Source of the DNA: Prevotella sp.
GTDB lineage: Bacteria > Bacteroidota > Bacteroidia > Bacteroidales > Bacteroidaceae
Length of the DNA: 64,000 nucleotides
Direction of reading: 5' to 3'
NCBI GenBank assembly: GCA_016281815.1
Contig: JAEEJK010000045.1
Location: 1 to 64,000 of the forward strand
The position numbers and the translations under genes are program-made. Every line of letters begins with the position of its first letter. Within the stretch, counting starts at the first letter, position 1. Under the pieces are notes generated by a model. It saw only the letters and a list, made by a program, of their open reading frames with translations. It was not told where the DNA came from and searched no databases. Below are positions 1-9,363 of the stretch, piece by piece.

Positions 1-1362
1 AAGGCTGTCGCAGAACTGCCCGATAATCCTCGTCTGACAGGAACGGCCACCAAGAACCTCGCCCGTCTGTTCCTCTCCAAGGCTTACCTCACCTACGCAT
101 GGTGGCTGGAGAATCCCAACCAGATTCCTACCTATCCTGAGTGCAACCGTGATGCCGGTCAGGCCAACAGTTATTTCCAGAAGGCTTATCAGGTAGCCGT
201 GGAAGCCATCAACAATCCTGGCCCCTACGGTTTGCAGCCTACATTCTATGATGTGAACGTCGCCACCAACGACCGCAACTCTGAGATCATGCTCTATGCC
301 GACCACGACGAGAACGAGAAATTCGGCAACGGTGGTGCTGGCTATGGCTGGGGTAGCGGTGGCTCGCCTGAGAACTTTGCTTATTGGATGGAGACATGGA
401 ACTACACCGAGATGACAGCCAAGGCTGCTTCTGGTGCTACCATCAATCCTATCCAGCGTGAGGCTGTGCAGGCTCTCGGCCGTCCCTGGACCCGTATGGC
501 TCCTATCGCCGACAACTTTATGAAGGGCGGTGTCTGGGAGGATGATGTCAAGGCCATTGACTCCCGCTACGACGCTACTTTCACCCTGCGTTATCACACC
601 AACTGGCAGAAGGCTGGTGGCAGCGAGCCCTATGTGTTTGGTGCCAATGGCATGCAGGTGCTTCCCAACGAGGTTTACTTCAGTTGGGTGCCTGAGAGCG
701 AGGATGGCAAGATCAACTACACGGGTGCTGACGGCAAACTCGGATTCGGCGAGATGCCCGGACGCGCAGACTTCGTGGTGGCTGTCAACCATATCAGCCG
801 CAAGAAGTACCCCATCAACTGGAAACTCGGTATCTACCGCACCGACAATGCCGGTGGTCTTGGAAGTAAGGTCAATGGTGGTAGCCCACGTCCATACAAT
901 ATCGCCAAGTTCTCCGAGTTCTATCTCATCGCTGCTGAGGCTGCTGTGAAGTTGGGCCGTAACGACGATGCCCGCAACATGGTGAACGTGCTCCGTGCCC
1001 GTGCCGGCAAGCAGACCTTCAGCCAGAACGACGATGTGGCTGTTTCGGTGGACCATACCGCAGAGATGCTGGCTGCCACACCGGCTACCATCACCATCGA
1101 CTACATCCTGGATGAGCGCAGCCGTGAGTTCTGGGGTGAGGGATATCGCTGGTTCGACCTCGTCCGCACCCAGACATGGGCCAAGCGTGCCACCACCTAT
1201 CACATCGCTGGCAGTGGCTACACTGACAAGGATCTCGAGGAGTTCAAGCGCGACATCCCTGTCGGCTTCTATCTCCGTCCTATCCCACAGGGACAACTCG
1301 ACGGTATGAAGATGAGCGATGAAGAGAAAATTGCATATCAAAATCCGGCTTATCGAAACTAG
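1..1362 (+). CDS. SusD/RagB-family outer-membrane nutrient-binding lipoprotein, 3' part (5' end outside window)
   Basis: Frame 1 is open from base 1 (KAVAELPDNPRLTGTATKNLARLFLSKAYLTYAWW...). C-terminal SusD hallmarks: FSEFYLIAAEAAVKLGRNDDARNMVNVLRARAG and ILDERSREFWGEGYRWFDLVRT. The listed ORF start at 199 is internal. Confidence 0.93.
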   Translation, partial: KAVAELPDNPRLTGTATKNLARLFLSKAYLTYAWWLENPNQIPTYPECNRDAGQANSYFQKAYQVAVEAINNPGPYGLQPTFYDVNVATNDRNSEIMLYADHDENEKFGNGGAGYGWGSGGSPENFAYWMETWNYTEMTAKAASGATINPIQREAVQALGRPWTRMAPIADNFMKGGVWEDDVKAIDSRYDATFTLRYHTNWQKAGGSEPYVFGANGMQVLPNEVYFSWVPESEDGKINYTGADGKLGFGEMPGRADFVVAVNHISRKKYPINWKLGIYRTDNAGGLGSKVNGGSPRPYNIAKFSEFYLIAAEAAVKLGRNDDARNMVNVLRARAGKQTFSQNDDVAVSVDHTAEMLAATPATITIDYILDERSREFWGEGYRWFDLVRTQTWAKRATTYHIAGSGYTDKDLEEFKRDIPVGFYLRPIPQGQLDGMKMSDEEKIAYQNPAYRN

Positions 1363-1387
1363 TTTTTTAGGTTATTTCATTAGGTGA

Positions 1388-1420
1388 AGGGGGCAGTTGC
1401 GAAACTGCTCCCTTTTTCAT
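1388..1420 (+). terminator. Rho-independent-like terminator after susD
   Basis: GGGGGCAGTTGCGAAACTGCTCCCTTTTTC: stem-loop followed by a T run, directly downstream of the stop at 1362. Confidence 0.75.
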
Positions 1421-1513
1421 AGATTTTTCCCGAATGATCGAATGTGCGACTCATTCTCATTTGACTAATTGGCCATTCGTGATGTTTTTAGTTGATTATT
1501 CAAAGAAAAATGC

Positions 1514-1521
1514 TATTTTTG
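1514..1521 (+). promoter_or_regulatory. Bacteroidetes-type -7 element (TATTTTTG)
   Basis: TAnnTTTG match 16 bp upstream of the ATG at 1537. Confidence 0.5.
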
Positions 1522-1536
1522 CATAAAATTTTCACC

Positions 1537-2886
1537 ATGAAACGAAAAAGCCTTTTTATTCTCCTAATGATGCTTGGCTGTACTGCAGCCGGAGCACGCG
1601 ACTATTCCATCATTGACTTTGGTGCTGTGTCAGACACCACCAAACTGAGCAGTGCCGCCATCCAACGTGCCATCGACCAATGTGGTGCCGACGGAGGGGG
1701 CAGGGTGGTGGTGCCGGCAGGTAATTATACCATCGGCACATTGGTGCTCCGCTCTGGGGTAGAACTGCATCTGGAGAGTGGAGCGACGCTATATGGCAGC
1801 ACCCGTTTGGCTGACTACCGTCCCATGCGCTCCTCATATGTGTCGTTGCGCACACAGACAGAGACCGTGCAACTCATCTATGTCGACAGCGCAGCGCATG
1901 TGTCCATTACGGGACGGGGCACCATCGATGGGCGCGGAAGGGCATTTGCCAAACTCTCATGGAACGATGAGGGTATCACACGACCTCATCTGCTGCGCTT
2001 CGTCCAGTGCCGCGACGTGGTGGTCAGCGGCATCACCCTGCGCAACTCCGGCTGTTGGATGCAGCACTATCTGGCGTGTGACCAGGTGCGCATCGAGGGC
2101 ATCACGGTGTTCAACCGCAACAACTACAACAACGATGCGCTCGACATCGACGGATGCCATGACGTGGTGGTCAGGGGGATGTTGGCCGACAGCGACGATG
2201 ATGCCATCACACTCAAGAGCACTTCACCACGGTTGTGTGAGAACATACGCATCGCCGACTGTGTGGTGTCGAGTCACTGCAACGCTATCAAGTTGGGCAC
2301 GGAAACCAACGGCGGCTTCCGCAACATCAGCATCGCAGGCATCGTGGTCAGACCCAGTGCCGACCAGCGGGAGAAATTCTTCGGGCAGTGGATAGGTTCT
2401 TCGGCCATCTCCCTGGAGATAGTCGATGGCGGGAAAATGGAGAATGTCAGCATCTCCGATATCACTGTGGAGGGTACGGAGTCGCCTATCTTCATCCGGC
2501 TTGCCAACCGTGCTCGGGGGTATTTCGAGGGGCAGGTCATCGACCATGTGGGCACCATCCGCGGCATCTATCTCGACAATATCCATATCCGCCATGCCGG
2601 AAAGATGGGCTGTTCCATCACCGGTCTTCCCGGTCATCCCGTGGAGGACGTATGGCTCAGCCGCATCCACCTCCATCATCGCGGTGGAGTGGCAGAAAAA
2701 GACATGCCCGCCATCAGGCAGGCATTGACAGATGAGAAGGAAAAGGAATATCCTGAGGCGACGATGTGGGGCAACCTGCCCGCTAAAGGTTTCTATATGC
2801 GCCATACCCGCAACATCCATTTCGATGCCATCACAGTGATGACCGAGGAGGATGATGTGCGCCCCGAGTTCGTTACAGAGGAATAA
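1537..2886 (+). CDS. Glycoside hydrolase family 28 (polygalacturonase-like), secreted
   Basis: Signal peptide MKRKSLFILLMMLGCTAAGA, then YSIIDFGAVSDTTKLSSAAIQRAIDQC...GGGRVVVPAGNYTIGTL; NNDALDIDGCHDVVV and SDDDAITLKS motifs. ATG at 1537 preferred over 1492 (signal peptide, promoter position). Confidence 0.9.
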   Translation: MKRKSLFILLMMLGCTAAGARDYSIIDFGAVSDTTKLSSAAIQRAIDQCGADGGGRVVVPAGNYTIGTLVLRSGVELHLESGATLYGSTRLADYRPMRSSYVSLRTQTETVQLIYVDSAAHVSITGRGTIDGRGRAFAKLSWNDEGITRPHLLRFVQCRDVVVSGITLRNSGCWMQHYLACDQVRIEGITVFNRNNYNNDALDIDGCHDVVVRGMLADSDDDAITLKSTSPRLCENIRIADCVVSSHCNAIKLGTETNGGFRNISIAGIVVRPSADQREKFFGQWIGSSAISLEIVDGGKMENVSISDITVEGTESPIFIRLANRARGYFEGQVIDHVGTIRGIYLDNIHIRHAGKMGCSITGLPGHPVEDVWLSRIHLHHRGGVAEKDMPAIRQALTDEKEKEYPEATMWGNLPAKGFYMRHTRNIHFDAITVMTEEDDVRPEFVTEE

Positions 2887-2901
2887 AAGGCTGCCAAATA
2901 A

Positions 2902-3127
2902 GTCAAATAAGTCAAATGGCTTAACTACTTAACTACTTCTACTTTGTTCATCGGGATTTGCAATCCCGATGTCATGAATATCAGGATTTTTAATCCGAAA
3001 TAATCGCATTACAAATGCTAATATTCAAAACGGTCGGATTGCAAATCCGACCGAACTTCCAAGTGCCCGTGCAAATCCGACCGAACGTCCGTCAAATAAG
3101 TCAAATGGCTTAACTACTTAACTACTT
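2902..3127. repeat. 37-bp perfect direct repeats (2902-2938 and 3091-3127) flanking a REP-like palindrome cluster (2950-3083)
   Basis: GTCAAATAAGTCAAATGGCTTAACTACTTAACTACTT occurs twice, identical. Between the copies lie ATCGGGATTTGCAATCCCGAT and CGGTCGGATTGCAAATCCGACCG plus two weaker hairpins. Confidence 0.85.
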
Positions 3128-3144
3128 TAACTACTTAACTTCTT

Positions 3145-4554
3145 CTACTTCAGCATCGTAGGAATGCGTTCTCCGCTTTCCAGGGCTTTTATTTGTGCCT
3201 GCGTGTCGTTGCCCACAGGTCTTGAGGTGAAGTCAGGAGTGTTGTAGGAATACAGCGACTGGGTGTAGAACTGCTTGGGGTCGCGCTGTGGCAGCATGAA
3301 GGGCTTGGTGGCTCTCCCGTCATGTCCTATGGAAGAGAGGTAGATACGGGAGTAACGCCCATCATCACGCCGGCTGGTAAACAGGAACCACTGACTGTCG
3401 CTGCTCCAGTTGTGGAAACTATCCGCCTGGCTGCTGTTGACAGTGTCGAGGGAACGGGACAGACCGGTCTTTAGGTCCAGAAGCCACAAGTCGCTTTCTG
3501 GATGCCAAATGGTGAAATAGCCATAGTCGGCAAGAGTGTACATCAGAAAGCGTCCGTCATAGGAAGGACGGGGCCAACTCACGCTTTTCCCTTCTGAGGG
3601 TGCATTGACAAGCGTATCCACTTTTTGCCCGATATGCCCTGTGGCTGGGTCGAAACTCACACGGCAGAGACTGTAGCGCTCCTTGTCGTAGTCGTTGGGG
3701 TAAACCTGACGGCGGGCGGTGGTGAAATACAGCCATTTGCCGTCGGGGGAGAAGGCAGGGCAGTTTTCTGCCCAGTATTTTTTCATGATAAGGGTGTCAT
3801 TGACAATCTGATGGGTCTCGGTGTCGTAGACAAATACGTCTGATGACGAGTCATACACCTCCACATTGTTCTCCTTCTTGATGTGGAACATCTGTGAGGT
3901 CTTGTTGGTGGAGAAAGCGCAGTAGCGTCCGCCAGGATGCCAATAGTGATAAACCATGGTGTCTTCGTCGGTATCTTGGTCTAGGAGTGACTTTTCTTCA
4001 AAGGTGCTCAACTCCCGCTCATATAAGCCCATTGGGCTGTCCTTGTCTTGACCAGATGTGATGTGGCGATAGGTGATGCCCCAGTCAGACAAGGCTGTTT
4101 TAGAGACATGGATACAGAAGTCGCGGTAACGTTTCCATTTTCCGTCACGTTTCGCACAGACAGTTACATTGAGCTGTCCGCCACGATTCTGTTTCACCAT
4201 GGCATGCCATATCTCTGTGTCGAAGTCGGTGCAGGCACCTTTGGAATGAAGCGTTCCGCCCCAGGCACCGTTCACTTCCACATCGATGGCTGTCACGCTG
4301 TCATCTGCCATTGCGAAATTGAGTGGTGCGATGCCGACAGGGATGGTAACCTCGACGTAGTCGGGATAGATGGCAGGCAACTCGTTCACCACCTCTGCTT
4401 TCTGTGGTCCAGAGGAACAGGCTGCCAACAGGCAGATGCACAGCAACAAACTAAAGAAAAAGACCGTCTGGGGCCATTGCCCTTTACGCAGGAGTAAGTT
4501 ATACTCTTGCGCTTTTTGTGTCTCGTTGGCTGCAGATAAACGGTCGGTCATCAT
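3145..4554 (-). CDS. TolB-like/PD40 beta-propeller lipoprotein (paralog lacking the CxxCH segment)
   Basis: Lipobox-like LLAACSSG; YWHPGGRYCAFSTNKTSQ, FSPDGKWLYFTTARR, SWPRPSYDGRFLMYTL repeats; collinear with the ORFs at 6245 and 9364. Confidence 0.75.
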   Translation of the reverse strand: MMTDRLSAANETQKAQEYNLLLRKGQWPQTVFFFSLLLCICLLAACSSGPQKAEVVNELPAIYPDYVEVTIPVGIAPLNFAMADDSVTAIDVEVNGAWGGTLHSKGACTDFDTEIWHAMVKQNRGGQLNVTVCAKRDGKWKRYRDFCIHVSKTALSDWGITYRHITSGQDKDSPMGLYERELSTFEEKSLLDQDTDEDTMVYHYWHPGGRYCAFSTNKTSQMFHIKKENNVEVYDSSSDVFVYDTETHQIVNDTLIMKKYWAENCPAFSPDGKWLYFTTARRQVYPNDYDKERYSLCRVSFDPATGHIGQKVDTLVNAPSEGKSVSWPRPSYDGRFLMYTLADYGYFTIWHPESDLWLLDLKTGLSRSLDTVNSSQADSFHNWSSDSQWFLFTSRRDDGRYSRIYLSSIGHDGRATKPFMLPQRDPKQFYTQSLYSYNTPDFTSRPVGNDTQAQIKALESGERIPTMLK

Positions 4555-4764
4555 TTGGTGGTTTATTGTTGGTTTTTTATACGATGCACAGTAGCTCCCG
4601 ACGCTTGGTGTTTAAATAAAATAAAAATGAAAGAGTAATAATAGTCTATAATAGTTTCCTTTTCCTCTGCCAGGCGATGCCCTGAAAGAGAAATAAGGTC
4701 TTTGTATTCAGTTTGCACAAAGATAATTTTATTTGGTGATGTTTTGATTATTTGTGTTTTCTTT

Positions 4765-4815
4765 TTTTTTAGATGATTGTTTTGCAAAACAACATGATAC
4801 ATTTGCAAAAACATA
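4765..4815 (-). promoter_or_regulatory. Palindrome-containing upstream element, copy 1 (shared with the susC upstream region)
   Basis: AGATGATTGTTTTGCAAAACAACATGATACATTTGCAAAAACA; includes the perfect 16-bp palindrome TTGTTTTGCAAAACAA. Near-identical to 18914-18958, same orientation. Confidence 0.5.
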
Positions 4816-4959
4816 ACGTTTTTTGCCAAATTCATATCACAAAGCAGATTCTTTGTGCATATCAAAACAAAAACAATGGAAAAAAACAACAAAAACATAA
4901 TCAATCCACCTCAAAATGCAACAGAAATATCCAGTATCCCCTTCCATTGAAGTGGTAAC

Positions 4960-4998
4960 CAACTCCCCCTCTAAGTTAGATGGGGCAGGGGGCGTTGA
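4960..4998. repeat. Palindromic C/G-run intergenic element, copy 1
   Basis: AACTCCCCCTCTAAGTTAGATGGGGCAGGGGGCGTTGAC; its reverse complement resembles GTCAACGCCCCCCAACCCCCTCTAATCTTAGAGGGGGAGCC at 54481 and 63235. Confidence 0.55.
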
Positions 4999-5025
4999 CT
5001 ACTTCGAAAAATCATGCATTCAATA

Positions 5026-6222
5026 CTATAGCACGAACTCGGCTGTGACTCCCCACTTCATCATATTACCTTTGCCTATCACAGACTTGTAACAGTCGCC
5101 ATGCAGGCGGGTGACGTGCTTGCCAACTGCCATTTGCACTCCTGCACCAAGATAGAGACCGAAATGGGCTGTGCTTTCCCAATCCATATCTAAAATTTTC
5201 TTGTTCTGGTAGATGCGGGTTTCATGATTTCCAAAATGATACACATAAAAACCGCCACCACGAACAAAAGGTACAATGCTCCCTTGCCCAAAGCACTTCA
5301 CTACACCCATGTGGCAAGAAATACGTCCTTTCTCATAGGTAGTGTGTGATGGCTCGTGCCCCCCGCGAACCATGGTGTCGTGCTCAAATTTTGCTTTTGG
5401 AGAGAAGGTGAGACCTATCTCCGCACTGCCGCCTTTCATCGTTCGTTCAATATCTATCTCTGTGGCAAAACCCAATTCAAATGCACCACCGTGGTAGGTC
5501 TCGTCCGGCAGATTTTGATTGATTGTTCTTTCATGGGAATAGTATGCATAACCTGCGAATACCTTGAAATGTGTTTTTGCCTTGTCGGATTCCTCCTTGT
5601 ACTCATACACCATACAGTTGCTGCCATCAGTACAAACATCATTGTGATAGTCGCGAACAATCTTGACCAGTTTCTTTCTCGACATCTCTTTCTCCTTATC
5701 CAAATCGTCAATGGCTTTCCTTGAGTCCTTCAGTAGAATCTTCACTTTTCCGTATTGTTCCCTCTGCTCCACTAGTTGGTCCTTTGCTTCATGAAGAGTT
5801 GATGACGATATTATTGACTTGTTGGTAAATTGGGCCATCTCACCATCTTCACGTTCAAAGAAAAAGTATTCATTATACTTGTCTGCTACACAGTACAGGT
5901 TCATTTTGCCTTGAACCATAAACTCTGCAAAGTATAATTGTGGGTCGCCATTGACGTTAAGTCGTCGAGTGACAAAAAACTTTCCATTGTGGTCAAACCT
6001 AAAGCATTCTATATCACCTGGTTTGTAGGTCTTGCTCTCGCTTTCTCCTTGGGCCTGGAAAACACATTTTTTTGACAGTATCTCGTTGGTGCGGAAGTCG
6101 AGAATACCTCTGACTGTGTCACCTGTATTGGTAATGATATATCCTGGCTTGGGGTTTGTCTGAGCCATAGAGAGCGCTACGCAAAAAAATAGCGAATAAA
6201 GAATAATGAATGATTTTCTCAT
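5026..6222 (-). CDS. Secreted/outer-membrane protein of unknown function (beta-strand-rich C-terminus, central coiled coil)
   Basis: Signal peptide MRKSFIILYSLFFCVALSMAQ gives start at 6222 (22 bp after the stop of the neighbouring gene) rather than 6471; C-terminus with alternating strands ending in ...VTAEFVL. Confidence 0.65.
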   Translation of the reverse strand: MRKSFIILYSLFFCVALSMAQTNPKPGYIITNTGDTVRGILDFRTNEILSKKCVFQAQGESESKTYKPGDIECFRFDHNGKFFVTRRLNVNGDPQLYFAEFMVQGKMNLYCVADKYNEYFFFEREDGEMAQFTNKSIISSSTLHEAKDQLVEQREQYGKVKILLKDSRKAIDDLDKEKEMSRKKLVKIVRDYHNDVCTDGSNCMVYEYKEESDKAKTHFKVFAGYAYYSHERTINQNLPDETYHGGAFELGFATEIDIERTMKGGSAEIGLTFSPKAKFEHDTMVRGGHEPSHTTYEKGRISCHMGVVKCFGQGSIVPFVRGGGFYVYHFGNHETRIYQNKKILDMDWESTAHFGLYLGAGVQMAVGKHVTRLHGDCYKSVIGKGNMMKWGVTAEFVL

Positions 6223-6244
6223 ACTATTTATCTTATTGTTCAAT

Positions 6245-7714
6245 TTATTGGCGTACGCCAAAGTCCTTTCGGTATTCATTATTGATGAGTTGGCTGGCCT
6301 TGTCTCCATCGAAATGAGTCGGGCCAATGATGAAATCGGGTACATTGAAGGAAAAGAAACGTCCGCGATAAAAACGCCGCGGATTTCGCTGTGGCAGCAT
6401 AAAGGCCTTGCTGACTCCCCCCTTGGCATCAATATGACAGAAATAGGGCCGTGTGAACAGACCGTCATCACGACGGGAACTGAATACGAGCCAACGTGAG
6501 TTGGTGCTCCAGTTGTGGAACGATTCTGTGTCTTCTGAGTTGGCTCCAGTCATCAGGCAGCTTTCTCCTGTGGAGAGGTCGAGCAGATAGAGGTCGGCCT
6601 CATGGTGCCAGATGCTGAACTGTCCGTAGTCGGAGAGTGTGTAGCAAAGGAAACGTCCGTCGTAGGAGGGGCGGGGGAAGGACACCGACTTGTGCAGGGC
6701 CTCTGCGTCGACAATGATTTCTATTTGGTTGCCAAAACTGCCTGTGGTGGGGTCGAAATCGATGCGGCAGAGATGATAGCGGATGGAGTCGAGTTGATGA
6801 CTGCCCGCAGGTAGGGCGGGGGCTGCACAGAAATAGAGCGAACGGCCATCGGCTGAGAATACGGGATAGGTCTCATAGATGGAGTCTTGCTTGAGCAAGG
6901 GCGAAAGCAACAATTCATTCTTGTCAATGTCATAAACTTGGAGGTCGGAGGCTTCATCAAAGACCTCGACACGGTTGCGGTCGGCACTATGGAACAACTG
7001 ACTCGTGGTATTGGTAGAATAAGCAATATAGCGGCCTGAAGGATGCCAGTAGGGATAGACACAAAAACCAAGTGTCTGATCGGTCTTGGTGTTGTAGGCG
7101 GTGATAGGACCATCGTTCTGACGCAGTAGGGTGGCACCATGTGGACCTCGGATATGCAGGCTCATGTCGGCAGGGTTGCCGCGGTTGAAACTGTGGCAGT
7201 TGACGCAGCCTTCAAACTGTGTGTTCTCAATCAACGCACGCTCATCAAACGAGGAGAGGTCGCGCTCGTAGATGCCCATCTTGCTCCACACCTCGTAACC
7301 TGGTTCGATAAGACGGTAGCAGATACCATAGTCGATGCTGTCAGGGCTGACATAAATCGGGAAAGGGCGGTAGGTGTGCCAACCATCGTCATATTTGGCA
7401 GAAACGGTAACACTTAGTGAGTCTCCACAGTTCTGACTGAGCAGTGCATGCCAGTCATCAATGTCGAAGTCAGTTGATTCTTCGCCTTGACCGTGCAGGT
7501 TGTGTCCATGGCTGTCTGTAATGACGGCATCAATGCACAATGCCGCTTCATCTGCCATGCAAAAGTTGAGAGGGGCAATATTCACGGGTATGGAGACCCC
7601 AAGGTAATCGGGATAGATAAGAGGCTGAGCGTTCTCCTGTCTTGCATTGCTGACATTCTCTGTGCAAGCAGAGAGAAAAAGAAGCGAGGCCAGCATGTAT
7701 AAAATCTTTTTCAT
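6245..7714 (-). CDS. PD40/TolB-like beta-propeller lipoprotein with CxxCH motif
   Basis: Lipobox LFLSACTE; GCVNCHSFN; YPYWHPSGRYIAYSTNTTSQLFH; FSADGRSLYFCAAP; SFPRPSYDGRFLCYTLSDYG. Confidence 0.8.
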   Translation of the reverse strand: MKKILYMLASLLFLSACTENVSNARQENAQPLIYPDYLGVSIPVNIAPLNFCMADEAALCIDAVITDSHGHNLHGQGEESTDFDIDDWHALLSQNCGDSLSVTVSAKYDDGWHTYRPFPIYVSPDSIDYGICYRLIEPGYEVWSKMGIYERDLSSFDERALIENTQFEGCVNCHSFNRGNPADMSLHIRGPHGATLLRQNDGPITAYNTKTDQTLGFCVYPYWHPSGRYIAYSTNTTSQLFHSADRNRVEVFDEASDLQVYDIDKNELLLSPLLKQDSIYETYPVFSADGRSLYFCAAPALPAGSHQLDSIRYHLCRIDFDPTTGSFGNQIEIIVDAEALHKSVSFPRPSYDGRFLCYTLSDYGQFSIWHHEADLYLLDLSTGESCLMTGANSEDTESFHNWSTNSRWLVFSSRRDDGLFTRPYFCHIDAKGGVSKAFMLPQRNPRRFYRGRFFSFNVPDFIIGPTHFDGDKASQLINNEYRKDFGVRQ

Positions 7715-9354
7715 CGCTTATAGGGAGTGAAGTCATGTAGTAATTTGAGATAGCTTTCACGGTCGCCCGTCAGCAGATAATATGCCAGTAGATATTGATA
7801 GGCCAGATAGTTGTCTGTATTGCTGAAGAAGAGGCTTTCGAGCATCTCAGGTGTCACATGGTCACTGAAGTAAAAGTCTTCCTCGTAGGCCGACTGGCGC
7901 AGGCGTCCGTATTCGGGATGCTTGGCGATGGCCTCTTCATTCCCCAATAGCGGCAGGGTCTCATTGGCCCATTCTTTATAAAAGAGGGTTTTCTGCAGAG
8001 CCGTGAGATATTTGCGGGCCACTTCGTAACTGCCGAGAATCAGATTGGTCTGTGCCAGTCGCTTGTAGCAGCGGGTACTCTTCTGGAAGTCAAGAATCGC
8101 TTCCTGAGCCTCGAAGACCGTTCGTTGAGCGACATATATCATACCTAACTGATAGAATACCTCGGCTGTAGGCAGAGGACTGGTCGCGTCGCGCTCGACA
8201 TCGGGCAGAAGACCGGAGATGCCGTTCTGATGATAGTCGAACAATTGGTCGGTGAGCATGCCGTGCATGGCCAAAGCAAGATTTTGCACCGTGACACCGA
8301 TTTGGTTGTTGGGCTTTTCAGTGCTGATGGTTTCAAGTATGCGGTTCCATTGCTGGTAGCGTGCCATGAAGTCATATTTCATCACCTTCTCGGCTTTGAA
8401 ATTGCTGTTTTTCCATACAAAGCCACCCATAACCACAGCCACCAGGAGAAAGATTGAAAATTGAAAATTGAAAATTGAAAATTGAAGATTCTTGCCATGG
8501 CGAGCGTCCTTGGGGGCAGTGCGGGAAGTTGCGTTCGAACTTGGTCGCTTTGCTTGCTGAGGACGATGGAAGGCACGGACAATAAGGGTGAGGATGAACA
8601 CTGACAGCGTCGCCGACCAAAGCAGAATGGATATTTCTGTTGGGTAGCGATGGTAATGTATGCCGAACCACAGTTTGCTGGCTGGTACTGGGAGATAGAA
8701 TGACAGCAAGACGGGCATGAGGACCAAAAGGACAAATATGCCATAATACCATGCCTCACTCTGTTTCCCTTCCTTGGAAGATGGGAGGGTGGGGGAGGAG
8801 TCTTTAAGGTGTGGAACCTGCAGGAGGAAAAACAGCAGACAGACAGGACCCACCAAAAAATAAAGCACTGGAATAGCAACAAAAATCAGAACGCGCCGCA
8901 GCCATCCGCGTGGCATCGCGTCGAAAGCCCAGGCTGCGAGAAGCGTGAGCAAGACAGCCCAGACACCACCCAGCAGCGCATTCTCGTCGAGCAGGAAGAG
9001 CCAAAGCAGAAACGATGGCACAAAACTCAGACCAAAGAGCCATCCCTTATTCGGCTCTGCCGCTTGGTTCGCCCAAGATTTGGCCATCCTGAGTGTCAGA
9101 AGTTGTATTACTGAGAGCAGCACCGCAATAATGAGAGCCCCCACCCAGGCAAAAAGGAAAAACTGTGTGCAGAATCGTCCCAGCAGGTCGGCTATGCCGC
9201 CTGGCAGGCTGACAATCTCCCACACATAGGTGCAGTCGAAGAGGAAAAGTTGATATTGCTCCTGATAATGCAGGTGATGCGGATAGGCCAATCCGAAAAA
9301 AAGGAGAACCGCCACACCGAAAAGGAGCGTGCATAAAGGACGTAAATACTTCAC
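7711..9354 (-). CDS. Polytopic inner-membrane protein with C-terminal soluble (TPR-like) region; possibly DUF6057-type
   Basis: About 10 hydrophobic segments, then a helical C-terminal domain. 4-bp stop/start overlap with the downstream gene at 6245. Paralog of the ORF at 10933. The DUF name is from memory and uncertain. Confidence 0.7.
   Translation of the reverse strand: MKYLRPLCTLLFGVAVLLFFGLAYPHHLHYQEQYQLFLFDCTYVWEIVSLPGGIADLLGRFCTQFFLFAWVGALIIAVLLSVIQLLTLRMAKSWANQAAEPNKGWLFGLSFVPSFLLWLFLLDENALLGGVWAVLLTLLAAWAFDAMPRGWLRRVLIFVAIPVLYFLVGPVCLLFFLLQVPHLKDSSPTLPSSKEGKQSEAWYYGIFVLLVLMPVLLSFYLPVPASKLWFGIHYHRYPTEISILLWSATLSVFILTLIVRAFHRPQQAKRPSSNATSRTAPKDARHGKNLQFSIFNFQFSIFLLVAVVMGGFVWKNSNFKAEKVMKYDFMARYQQWNRILETISTEKPNNQIGVTVQNLALAMHGMLTDQLFDYHQNGISGLLPDVERDATSPLPTAEVFYQLGMIYVAQRTVFEAQEAILDFQKSTRCYKRLAQTNLILGSYEVARKYLTALQKTLFYKEWANETLPLLGNEEAIAKHPEYGRLRQSAYEEDFYFSDHVTPEMLESLFFSNTDNYLAYQYLLAYYLLTGDRESYLKLLHDFTPYKR
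8454..8488. repeat. Heptanucleotide tandem repeat (TTGAAAA x4 + TTGAAGA) inside a coding sequence
   Basis: Read directly: ttgaaaa ttgaaaa ttgaaaa ttgaaaa ttgaaga. Encodes ...NLQFSIFNFQFSIF... on the minus strand. Confidence 0.9.
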
Positions 9355-9363
9355 TTTAACATA

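Noticed and set aside
5026-6471. Listed long start (6471) for the OM-like protein
   Set aside because: The N-terminal 83 residues overlap the neighbouring propeller gene and lack signal-peptide character; MRKSFIILYSLFFCVALSMAQ at 6222 is a much better start.
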